The notes under the pieces: generated by a model
Database searches by the model: none
What the model was told of the DNA's origin: nothing
The model's input: only the letters and a program-made list of their open reading frames with translations
Translations under genes and position numbers: made by a program
From: Micractinium sp. NFX-FRZ
Taxonomy: Eukaryota > Chlorophyta > Trebouxiophyceae > Chlorellales > Chlorellaceae
Assembly (NCBI GenBank): GCA_029339195.1
Contig: JAPTJF010000196.1
Coordinates: 41,171-105,170 of the forward strand
Direction: 5' to 3'
Length of the DNA: 64,000 bases
Shown: positions 33,934-43,501 of the stretch, piece by piece
How the letters are laid out: each line of letters begins with the position of its first letter
Numbering within the stretch: the stretch's first letter is position 1

Positions 33934-36900
33934 TCACTTGCCGTTCTCCACGGCACCTTCGAGCTGCTTGCCATCTCCCTTGGGCCCCGAAGGCTCGCCA
34001 GGCAACTCCAGTGCTGGCTGCGATGCACCGCGCTTGGCGCCCGGCAAACAGGAGCCCAGCAGGCCCAGCCGGCTGCCGCCTGCAGGCAGAGTTGATGCAG
34101 CAAGCCGGGAGGTGAGGTAGGGGACTTGGACTTGGGTTGCTGAGAAATGCCATAGACAGGCATAGCCAGGCGCATCAGCCGGCAGCTCCGCCAATGTTTG
34201 AAATGCACCTGCACACGCGGCACGGCCTGAGCAGCAGGGCGCACCCCTTGTGCGCCCTGTGCCCGCCAGCTCAGCAGCCACCTGGCGTGCCGTGCCAGCT
34301 CAGCGCACCTCGGGTGTGATCGTCTTGCAGGAAGAGGTCGACGGCACAAGAGATGGCGGCAAAGCCAAAGGAGCACATGAGGCAGGCGCCAAAGCCGTCG
34401 ACGATGCTGTCGCCAACGTAGCTGTACAGCGCGCCTGCAAGGGGGTGGGGAGGCACGGGCAGCAGGGAGGGATAACATGTGATGTCAGCGTGAGGGGAGT
34501 CATGTCACTACCAGCACAGGCTGTCGCCTCCACGGGGAGACCAGGGGTCACAGCGGGCATGGAGGCCCGGCAGCCAGGAGGAAGACGTGAGTGTTGAGCG
34601 GAGGGGGGCCAACAAGGGCAGCCAGGCAGGCAGGCAAGAGGAGCAAGTGTTGGCAACAGGCGTGCTTGGGTGGCACGCTCTCCAGTCCCAGAGCAGTGTC
34701 CTTGGGGCAAGATGGCAGCCCACCACGCACCCGATGCCAGGGTGCCCACCAGCCGGCCCACGGCATTCGAGGCGTAGTACACACCCACAGTCTGGGCGAC
34801 CTGCAGGGGGAGGCACCCAGCAGCAGCAGGGTGAGCAACGCTGGCTGGCGCACGGGCAGCATGGTGGGTTGTGGGGGCAGGCACGGAAGGAACGACAGGC
34901 AGGCACAGGCAGGCGGGCAGGCAGGCGGGCAGACAGGCAGGCAGGCGGGCGTGCAGGCCGTCAGAGAAGCAAGCAGGCAGGCATGTCTATACAGGCATGT
35001 GGAAAGCACGTTGTACAGAACAAGGGGAGTACTTGCCTTGTCGCCCTCAGCGTACGCCACAATGAGGTAGGAGTGGATGGCCGAGTTGACGGCAAAGACG
35101 ATGCAGAAGGCGTAGAGCACGACAGTGATGGCGGCGATGGCGGGGGCAGCTGGCACGCCGGGGCCAAAAGTGTCTGCAGAGGTAGGGGAGCGCGGGAGGT
35201 GACAGGAGGGTGTGAGGGGGCAGGGACATGCCCCGGAGCTTGCAGTCCTTGTCTCTCAAGCTGCTGCGCCCTTGCTGATCAGCCTGAGCCACCTCCTGGC
35301 CCCTGTGCACCCCGGTCCCCCAACACCACACTCTGCTCACCTCCCGCCAGCATGACGATTCCCAGTGAGAGGGGGACGAGCGTGAGGATGCCGCACCAGA
35401 GGGCGGCCACCCACTTGGTGGGGGGCGCCTGCCGCAGCGGGCCCAGCACCAGCTGGGGCGTCCACGACTGCATCTGCCCATACACAATGATCCACACGGC
35501 CAGGAACATGCCGGTGAGGGAGCGGGACCAGCCGATGCCAGAGTCGGGGGAGCGCAGGAAGAAGGGGAGGGGGACCTGCGGGGGTTGAGGAGGGTGTGGA
35601 TGGGTGTGGGTGAGTCGAGGTGGGGCAGGAAGAAGGGGAGGCGGGGGCGGTAGGGGTGGGGTGCAAAGGGTGGGGTGGCGGGGTTGAGGGAGCGCAGGAA
35701 GAAGGGGAGAGGGGGCCTGCTGGGGGGGTGTGGAGGGCGTGTATGGGTGTGGGTGGGTCGAGTGGGGCAGGAAGAAGGACCTGCGGGGATGGGGGCAGGT
35801 GCGTATGGGTGTGAGTCAGGGTGGGGCAGGGGGAGGGGTACTGCAGAGGGCCGGGGATGGAGGCAAGCGTGCACACTTTGCGGCGGTTTGCAGATGAGCG
35901 GCAATGGGCAGCAGGCATCGGTGCACAGTGGCCATGCACGCCGGGCTGCCAGGCAGGGGTGCGCGTAGGCAGGCGGGCTGGCGACCCGGCAGCAGGCCGC
36001 TCAGCCTCACTGGGCTTGGCTCACCTCGAACCAGAGGTCGCGTGCGCCAAACAGAAAGACGCGGGAGAGGGAGAGGATGTTGATGTTGGCCTTGTTCCTG
36101 AGGGGAGGCGGGGGCAGGGGGAGGGGGAGATGAGGATGGAGCGGGGCAACAACCCTGGCAGCACACCTGGAAGTGGCAGCGCACGGCGGGCGGGCCCACC
36201 AGACGCATGTCCCGCTGGCCGGCCCCCCGTCACAGTGCCCATTGCGCGGCAGCCTCCACCTACGAGCAGCCCTGCCACCCAGCAGCAGGGCAGGGCAGGG
36301 CTCACTTGAATATCTGGGAGAAGGAGACGTTCTCCTTGCGTGCGCGCCCCAGCTGGTTGGAGAGGCCGGTGGCGGCCCAGGGCATGGCGGCCAGGATGAG
36401 GCCGCACAGGATGCCAAGAGACATGTAGTAGCTGCGGCAGGGCGGGGAGGCAGGGGGGGGACAGGGGACGTGTGAAAACAAGAAGATGGCCAGGAATGTG
36501 GCCAGGGTGAGTCTGCACAGGATGCCCAGGGACAGGAGGAGGCAGAGCAGGAGGAGAGGAGGGGGCGGGGTACAGGCCTGCGAGTGGGCTGATGGCAGCG
36601 GAAGAGGAGGAGGCACACCTCGCCCCTCTCTAGCGCCCCCGCTTCCACCATCCTGCTGCCTCCCAACATTGCTTGCACTTGCTGTGCCCTCCCGTGCCCC
36701 TCCATCCACCCGTGCCCCTCCACCCGCCCCCCGGCCCACTCACTTGACCCCCACGGTGGCCGCTCCCAGGAAGTAGCCAGCACCCTTTAGGCTGTTCTTC
36801 CACCCTGTGATGAAGGACACCAGCTTGAACAGGGAGCTCTGCTTCTCGTCTGCAGTGTCAGGAGACAAAGGAAGGAGTTCGACTTCAACGCACAAGCCAG

Positions 36901-39190
36901 TCAGTTGAACAGGGGGCTCTGCCTCTCGTCTGCGAGGCAGGGACAGGGGGGGCGGGAAGTGGAGCGGGCATGGGGTGGCGAGGGAGTAGGTGAGACAGCA
37001 TCCAGTGATTGGCAGGCACCAGCTTGTGCCAGGAGCTCTGCTTCTCGAGTGTGTGTGTGTGGGGGGGGGGGTGGGGGGTGGAAGGGGGGGGGGGGGGCAT
37101 GTCAGCATGTATATGGGCACAGAAAGAACGGCTTGCGGGTGCCCGTGCCCAAGAGTCCTGTGCAAAAAGAGACGAGAGTTATCTCACCAGCTGGATGCGC
37201 AGCTTGGTGACTGTTTTCCGTACCAGCTGTATGATGTCCTGGCAACTGCACGACTCTGCGTATACATTTGCCCATACATCTGCGTATACATGTGTAGCCC
37301 TACATTATTGCCCCCTGCAGCACCCACCCGGGGTGACCAGCTTGGTCACCGTCTTCCCCCCTAGCTTGGTCAGGTCCTTGGCAACGCCGCACATCAGCTG
37401 GGCGGCCGTCACGTAGATGATGGCCTGCGTCTTGGTCCAAGAGTCCTGCAAGGGGCGGGAGGGTCCAAAGGCAGGTGGCACCAATCTGGTTAATTGCCGC
37501 ACATCTTGATAATAAGCTGCGCTGACGCGGCTTGGACAGAGGCCTCAGGTTTTCAAGAAAGGGTCAGAGGCAGGGGGCAGGCAAAGAGACAAGTAGCAGA
37601 GGTGGAGGCGGCGGGCAGGGGGCAGGCAGCCAGGCGCCAGGGGTGCGCGCGAGTGGCAGGCAGGCGTGGTGGGCAAACAGGAGGAGCAGCAGGCAGCGCC
37701 GATTGCCTCCCCCCCCACCCCCACCCCCACCCTGACCCCCACCGCCCATCGCCCAGGCAGTTGCCCGCCGAGTGCCACCGCTCCGCACTCCCACTTCCCG
37801 TCCCCCCTCCCGCCCTCCCACCTGCCAGCCAAAGAGCATGCCTATGCCCACGAGCTGCATGGAGAGCCCGGTGAGGAGGGTGGACTTGATGCCCCACTTG
37901 GCGCCCATCAGCCCCGCCATCAGGTTGGTCACCACACCCGCCAGCTGCAGGCGGGCAGAGGCAGGCGCAGAGGGTAGGGATCAGGGGTGAGAGAGAGCAA
38001 AGGCACGGCGCAACACCGGGATCTCACCAAGCCTGCTGCAAGCAGGCAGGGAGGGGAGGGAGGGTGGGTGAGGGCAAGAATTGAAGCAACACCTGGCTCC
38101 CGTCAGGCCTGTCGCAAGGTTTGACACCACAACGCTCGTCAGCCGCAGGCGGGGCAGGAGGCGCAGGCGGGGCAGGTGGTTGGGTAGTCTAGAGTGAGGC
38201 GGGCAGGTAGGAAGCACAGGGCGAGGCGTGGCCATGCGCCCCGGTTGCAGGGCGAGGCACGTGCAGCAGGCAGAAGCGGCAGGATGAGCACGACCCACGT
38301 GCCGTCCCCATCCACCTGACCCGCCCCGCCTCGAGCGCACCTCATCCCATACATGCTGAGCAGTATGGGCACCTCTCCTCTCCCTGCCTTCCATCCTACT
38401 CCCTTGGTCCTGAACGTAGTAAGCCTCGCCTTGTACATGCAGAGCCGCAAGGCCGCCTCTCCTCTCCCTTCCCTTCCCCACCGTACTTTGTTCCTTGCGC
38501 CTCTGAATTGCAACCTCACCTCGTACATGCTGAACATGATGGCCACTTCCATGGCTGAGAAGCCTTTCTGGTAGGCGTGCAGCAGCACCACCATGCGGAT
38601 GGCGCCATCCGTGACAGTGAAGAGCAGGTAGGAGAGGGAGATGATGACAAAGGGCTTGAGGGCAGAGTAGTGCTGGCGCAGCCGAGCGGAGGCGGTCTGA
38701 GCGGCGGCAGGTGTGCCGTCGCCAGCGCCGGCGCCGGCGCCGCTGGACAGCAGCTTGGAGCGCTCCTCGAATGCAGCACGGTCCAGCACTTCCTCGTGCA
38801 GCGGCTGCTCTGCTGCTGCCTGCTGCTGGTCGGCGGCTGACGCCGCGGCCGCCGCTGCTGCCGCGGCCGCCTTGGTGGCGGCGGTCACGCGCAGGCGCAC
38901 GCCCTGCTGCTCCGCGTCTTGGAACAGCGACTGTAGGCAGGGTGGGAGATGCAGAGACTGGTGATGGCAGGACAAGGGGAGACTTGCCTTGCTGGCGGCA
39001 GGCAGTGGGGCAACGGCGGGCAGCGGCGGCGGCAGCCTGCTCCCACCTCTGCGGGTGGGGGCTGGCAGACAACGTTGCCATCCTGCACTCGCGCCTCCAC
39101 CGTGTGCTCATCGAAAGAGCAGGCCAGGGCACTGCCCTCTGGCGCGCCGTCTTTGAGTTCGCAGCAAGCAAAGCGCCCGCTGCTCGTCAT
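33934..39190 (-). CDS. arsJ: ArsJ-type organoarsenical efflux permease (MFS)
   Basis: Twelve exons join in phase to 604 residues: 39190-39047, 38930-38520, 37944-37822, 37445-37328, 36849-36744, 36431-36306, 36097-36025, 35575-35341, 35173-35037, 34800-34731, 34434-34309 and 34079-33934. From about residue 139 the protein follows bacterial ArsJ throughout: FTVTDGAIRMVVLLHAYQKG, MYELAGVVTNLMAGLMGAKW, CGVAKDLTKLGGKTVTKLV, FITGWKNSLKGAGYFLGA, NINILSLSRVFLFGARDLWF, MFLAVWIIVYGQMQSW, FAVNSAIHSYLIVAY and GVYYASNAVGRLVGTLASG. Bacterial ArsJ exports 1-arseno-3-phosphoglycerate made by a partner GAPDH. Residues 1-138 are a soluble extension absent from bacterial proteins, with a Cys pair (C9-C10) and a poly-Ala run. 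A short C-terminal tail is also added. The intron starting at 35036 uses a GCAAGT donor. The divergent neighbour is the matching GAPDH, which supports the assignment. Confidence 0.88.
35548..35830. repeat. About 70-bp tandem array in arsJ intron 7, including the exon-8 head
   Basis: Four diverged units share the core CAGGAAGAAGG followed by G-rich sequence and GTATGGGTGTGGGTGAGTCGAG-like ends. The lowest unit (about 35548-35600) contains the true start of exon 8 and its acceptor. The others, at about 35620, 35690 and 35764, lie inside the intron. Confidence 0.8.
36488..36545. repeat. Intronic copy of the arsJ exon-6 head
   Basis: Resembles 36386-36436, the exon-6 segment encoding SLGILCGLILAAMP. 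Shared strings include GCACAGGATGCC and GCCAGG. It lies in intron 5 just outside the exon. Confidence 0.7.
36901..37050. repeat. Two intronic copies of the arsJ exon-5 head
   Basis: Stretches at 36901-36935 and about 37018-37048 repeat the exon-5 head at 36819-36855. Shared strings include GAGCTCTGCTTCTCG and TTGAACAGGG. Both lie in intron 4, beyond the true acceptor. Confidence 0.8.
37199..37250. repeat. Intronic copy of the arsJ exon-4 tail
   Basis: Resembles 37338-37390 (exon 4, VAKDLTKLGGKTVTKLVT). Shared strings include CAGCTTGGT and GTCCTTGGCAAC or GTCCTGGCAAC. It lies in intron 4, directly beyond the exon end. Confidence 0.7.
38100..38150. repeat. Intronic decayed copy of the arsJ exon-3 head
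   Basis: On the minus strand this reads LTSVVVSNLATGLTGA, against LAGVVTNLMAGLMGA in the true exon 3 (37905-37944). The flanking GCAGGCGGG is also shared. It lies within intron 2. Confidence 0.75.
38340..38546. repeat. About 87-bp tandem repeat, three copies, spanning the arsJ exon-2 donor
   Basis: Copies begin near 38340, 38424 and 38514. The last contains the true end of exon 2 (IMFSMYE) with its donor. The other two read LSMYG and LCMYK at the same place. The spacers between copies are also alike, so whole units were duplicated. Confidence 0.85.
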
Positions 39191-39507
39191 GCTGTTGCGA
39201 GCCTAGGCCGTGTGTGCAACGGCGAGTCCAGATTCCCACGAATGCTTGGAAACAAGGAGGCGTGTGAACAGGATGCCGCACTCTGTGCCAGCGTGGCTGG
39301 GACGGCAGGTGCCAAAATAACGAGTCTTTCGCGCTTTGGCGCGTGCTCAAGTATCATCAGAGTGTGGTGAAATGACCAGAACAGGCCGCAAGCATCTCTC
39401 CTCGATGTGCACACCTGACGAGAGAGGCATCATTTATAGGGAGCATGGCTGAGCAGCGGCAACGCACCTCCATTTATCTCCCACTTCCCAATCGTGCACG
39501 CGAGGCG
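39191..39507. promoter_or_regulatory. Shared bidirectional promoter of arsJ and GAPDH
   Basis: Only 317 bases separate the two divergent start codons. The region holds a perfect hairpin-capable element CGCGCTTTGGCGCG at 39330-39343 (5-bp arms, 4-base loop). CTATAAATG reads on the minus strand at about 39439-39431, a TATA-like box that faces arsJ. An ATG at 39445 is in frame with GAPDH but lies close to this element, so 39508 is preferred as the GAPDH start. Confidence 0.55.
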
Positions 39508-42500
39508 ATGGTCAAGTGCGCGCTCAACGGCTTTGGCCGCATCGGTAGGGCTCTGCTGCTACTACCTGGCCCCTCCTACGAGCGCAGCCTCGTCTTTGCA
39601 TTCGGCTCGGCGATCGGGGCGCGATGCGCGCTTTCATGCCACTGCCGCGCCTGCAAGGGCTGGTACTGCCAGCCGCCGCCGCCGGGCGCTGCCGCCGCTC
39701 GAGTCCAGCCCATCCGCGGTCTAACCGCACCCCTGCCTGCCCGCACGCCGCAGGCCGCCTGGCCATGCGTGTCGCATTTGACGAGTGCTCGGACCTGGAG
39801 ATTGTGCACATCAACGAGCCCTCCCCCATTGAGAGCTCCGCCTACCTCCTGAAGTGGGACTCCGTGCACGGTGGGCAGGCTTTCTTTGCCGGGTGCCGTT
39901 TGCAGGGAGGCTTGCCGCCCACTGCTGGTGCCGCCGCTGCCCGCAGGCGCTGCATGCTGCTGTACTGGCTGCTTTCCCTGCTATTGCACCAGCCCTGCCC
40001 TGGTTGGCATGCCCTGGCCGGGGGACGCTGCTGGCCTCCTGACCCCGCTTCCCCACACTCGCTCTTGGCCCTCATGTGTGCACACGCCTGGACTGCAAGC
40101 TACAGGCAGTGGATGGCAAGCCTGTGGTCACCCTGGCACGTGGCTGCCGCTGTCTCTGCCCCAAACCTGTCCTCCTGCTCTCCCCTCCCCTCCCCACACG
40201 CAGGCACCTGGGGCTGCGAGGTGGAGGAGGAGGGCGGCAAGATTGTCATCACCCGCAAGGACGGCACCCAGGCTGTCGTCGGGTACAGCGAGGAGAGCAA
40301 GCCCGAGAACGTGAGAGATCAGCAGGCTGGGCTGCACTACAGGCCCGGCTGCACTACAGGCCCTCCTCCCCTTGGCCAACCACCGATGTTTGCACTGCCT
40401 GCACGCAACTCCCTTGCGGGCATGATGATGAGCCTGCCGTTGTTTCCAGCTTCCCTCAGCCCACCACATCTGGCATGCCTTCTGTCCTTCCCTTCACTCC
40501 CCTGCCTTCTGGTCCATTGCTGGGCCCCCGTCCCTCCTGCCCCGGCTGGTGGATTGGGGCATGCTGGGCTTGGACAACGTCCCCGCCGCTCCCTCCCTTC
40601 GCTCCCTAGTTCTCACACGTCGCTGCCCTCCCTTCCCTCCGCTGCAGGTTGACTGGGGCGCGCTGGGCGTGGACATGGTGCTGGACTGCTCCGGCAAGTT
40701 CCTCACACGGGAGAAGCTGCAGCCTTACTTTGACAAGGTGGGTGGGGGGGTCAAAACAGTGGGGCCCGGGGGGGGGAAGGGGGCGAAGGAAAGAGGGGCG
40801 GGTGGAGAGCGAAACATGCTGCAGCCTTGTTTTGGCAGGGTAGGGGAAAGGAAAGACAGGGGGGCGAGGCCGGAGAAAAGGCGAGCGCTTGGCTGCAGGC
40901 AGGGCGCTGGCATGGCGTGTCTGCGCGCCAGTCGGCGGTGTTAGGATGCAGTCTCCAGGCCTGGGTGCCGGCCTGCTGCCGGCCTAGCTTACTGTGCCAT
41001 GCAGGTGCCCCCACCTGAGGGTTGCCCCCTTGGGAGCTCACTCCCTCGCTTCCCGCCCCGTCCTGCACTGCACTGTGCTGAGCCGCGCTGTGCTGCGCTG
41101 TGCTGTGCTGTGCTGTGCAGGGCGTGAAGAAGGTGGTGGTGTCGGCACCCGTCAAGGACCCCAACCCCGTGCTCAACCTTGTGTACGGAGTCAATCACGT
41201 GAGTGGGCCAACCCGCCCAGAGGTAATGCCTTGGTGAGGTCGAAAACAGACGCAGGGGGTGCGTGACAATTGTGACCTCCCAGCCACATGATAAGAAGGG
41301 AAAACCTCACCATGCCTGTGTTTGCTCCTCACATTGTGGTTGTTTTACAACCGCAGGAGCTGCACAACGTCTGGACCTGTGGCATTGTGACCGCCACCAT
41401 CGGCATCTGCCCACAGTACGCAATTTGTGTACGCACCTGCTGCAGGAGCTGTACAACGCCGAAAACGACAACATTGTGACCGCTGCCTCCTGCACCACCA
41501 ACTGCCTGGCGCCCGTGGTCAAGGTGTGTGTACGTTGGGGGCATGCCTTATGAAGGCCGAGGGGGCTGGCTGTCTGGAGGGGACGCCAGCAGGGATAAGC
41601 TCGCCACCAATGTGCAGAGGCAACATTTGGGCTGCCACCGACGCCAATGCTGACCCATCCATCGCTCTCTCCCTCCGCGTGCTGTGCCCTGGGGGATGAG
41701 CGCTGCGTGGCCTGCGGTGCTCTGCCGCGTCACTCGCCACTTCCCCCACCCTGCTGCGCCCTGCTGCCCTGCCGCTGTGCCTGCTGTGCTGCGCCAGGTC
41801 ATCCAAGAGAAGCTGGGCATTGTGCACGGCTGCATCACCACCGTGCACGACGTCACCAACACCCAGGTGGGTGGGCACCAGCTGGGTTGTTGCGCCGGTG
41901 GTGCAGGAAAACTTGCGTATTAGCTGGCGTGCCTGCAAGCCACATTGGCCTGGGTGCCTGCCGGGGCTTGCCTGCACCGGCAGCTGAGCGTGCCGACTGC
42001 TATGCCGCACCTTTTCAACTTCCCCTGTGGTGGACAGACGGTGGTGGATGCCCCCAACCGCAAGAAGAGCGACCTGCGCCGCGCCCGCAGCGCCCTGGTC
42101 AACTTGGCACCCACATCCACGGGCAGCGCCACAGCCATCGCCCTCATCTTCCCGGGTGCGTGGCTGGTTGTCAGGCAGCGCTGCAAGGTGCAGGCGCATG
42201 GTGTGCGGGTCCAGGTGGCGACAGCTGGGGCCTGCTTGCCTTTCAGTGTCACAGCTCTGTGCTCTATCTGCAGAGCTCAAGCGCTTGCTGAGCGGCCGGC
42301 ACTCCCTGTCTCGCTGGCACGCTGGTGTTGACCTGTCGTAGTGACCTGGCACGCTGACCTGGCCAGCCGAAACCTTTGTCCATATGCAGAGCTCAAGGGC
42401 AAGCTGAACGGGCTGGCCATCCGGGTGCCGCTGCTCAACGGCTCCATCACGGATTGCGTGTTCGAGGTGAAGCGGGGGACGACGGTGGAGGAGGTGAACG

Positions 42501-43061
42501 CGCTGCTCAAGGTGAGGTTGGGGAGCAGGCTGCTGTGGCAGTGAGAGTGAGTGACTGATGGCTGGTGCGGGGATTGCCCGGCCGGTGGGCCGCCCCGCCG
42601 TGGTGACGTGCGGATTCCCCGACTCGGCAGGCTGCTGGCTGCTCCCCGGCTAATGTGCACGGTGTGTGACCTTTCTGTCCACACAATCTGTTGGTCTGTG
42701 CAGGAGGCGGCAGACACCTACCTGAAGGGCATCCTCGGATTTGAGGAGCGGCCGCTGGTGAGTGGAGGGGCGCAGGGCAGGAGGGGAGCAGGCACCTGCT
42801 GGCCAGCGGTACTCACTAGTGTGCCTGTGCCTGTGCCACCGCTGGCGCCGCGCACAACTGGCATGCAGTGCCTAGTTATTTTCTTGCTCAACCCCTCTTC
42901 CGCCCCTGATACCCCGTTGCTGCCGCTGACTGCCACGTCACCCCACGTCACCCCTGCCATGCTGCCAGGTCAGCACGGACTACATCAACGAGCGGCGCAG
43001 CGGCGTGGTGGACGCGCTCTCCACCCAAGTCATCGACGGCACGCTGGTGAAGCTGTACGTG

Positions 43062-43093
<32 letters not shown>

Positions 43094-43133
43094 CTACGTG
43101 GACGTGGCTGCCATGGTGGCCCGGTCCCTCTGA
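39508..43133 (+). CDS. ArsJ-associated glyceraldehyde-3-phosphate dehydrogenase
   Basis: Eleven exons join in phase to 344 residues: 39508-39544, 39754-39870, 40204-40310, 40648-40737, 41121-41198, 41446-41523, 41798-41866, 42038-42155, 42390-42511, 42704-42757 and 42969-43133. The NAD-binding start is [18 protein letters not shown]. The catalytic Cys is C159 in [15 protein letters not shown] and the catalytic His is H186 in [10 protein letters not shown]. Residues that separate it from glycolytic GAPDH are HINEPS, WDSVHGTW, HDVTNTQ (housekeeping enzymes usually HAVTATQK), LRRARS (usually WRGGRA) and TSTGSATAI (usually SSTGAAKAV). All point to the bacterial ArsJ-associated type, which uses arsenate in place of phosphate to make 1-arseno-3-phosphoglycerate. 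No transit peptide is seen, so it is probably cytosolic. Starting at 39445 would add 21 residues. Four introns carry decayed exon-edge copies. Confidence 0.9.
40548..40580 (+). repeat. Copy of the GAPDH exon-4 head in intron 3
   Basis: Reads [11 protein letters not shown] against [11 protein letters not shown] at the true exon start (40648). About 78 percent of aligned bases match over 32 positions. Confidence 0.8.
40815..40842 (+). repeat. Copy of the GAPDH exon-4 tail and donor in intron 4
   Basis: GCTGCAGCCTTGTTTTGGCA and the following GGGT align with 40717-40740 at 20 of 24 positions, including the donor GGT. Confidence 0.8.
41354..41395 (+). repeat. Copy of the GAPDH exon-6 head in intron 5
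   Basis: Begins with CAGGAGCTG, a complete acceptor plus exon start, and ends with ATTGTGACCGC. About 30 of 42 bases match 41443-41484. It would read [13 protein letters not shown] against [13 protein letters not shown]. Confidence 0.85.
42269..42300 (+). repeat. Copy of the GAPDH exon-9 head in intron 8
   Basis: TGCAGAGCTCAAG is identical to the acceptor and start of exon 9 at 42385-42397. The following bases diverge gradually. The frame reads ELKRLLSGR against ELKGKLNGL. Confidence 0.8.
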
Positions 43134-43309
43134 AGTGGCTGCTGAAGCAGCCACTGTGCAGCACTGCCATTGCCTCGCTCCCTCGTCCCGCTCGCTCCTC
43201 TCAGCTCCCTGCTCTGCCCTCCACCCCACGCTTCCCGCTCCGCTCCGTTTCTGCGCTGCTCCTCCTCCCAACCCTGACTACTTTTGGGTCGCATCCGACC
43301 TCCGTGTAT

Positions 43310-43314
43310 TGTAA
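43310..43314 (+). terminator. TGTAA polyadenylation signal of the GAPDH gene
   Basis: Canonical signal 177 bases after the stop codon at 43131-43133. Confidence 0.6.
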
Positions 43315-43501
43315 AACGAGCCCTGCCCAGTGCGCTGAAGAAGGGAAGCCATGTGGTGGGCATGCCTAGCTGCGTAGCCTGGGCACTGAGCGGGCGACAG
43401 GAACCGTGCCTGTCAAAGGAGCTGTCCTGCCACCTCGCTGCACCCTGGTCACGCATCTTGAGGCTCAGGCCGGGTTTTCATTATCTGGAGTTCGGCATTG
43501 A

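Noticed and set aside
33934..39190. Folate-biopterin or generic sugar MFS transporter as the identity of the permease
   Set aside because: The blocks CGVAKDLTKLGGKTVTKLV, SRVFLFGARDLWF, FAVNSAIHSYLIVAY and YYASNAVGRLVGT follow ArsJ in order, and the neighbour is the matching GAPDH.
39445..39544. Upstream ATG at 39445 as the GAPDH start
   Set aside because: It lies next to the TATA-like element and would add 21 polar residues. The ATG at 39508 gives the usual [13 protein letters not shown] start. It remains possible.
41354..41415. Mutually exclusive alternative exon 6 of GAPDH
   Set aside because: The copy lacks the catalytic Cys block and a GT donor, so it cannot replace exon 6. It is treated as a decayed duplicate.
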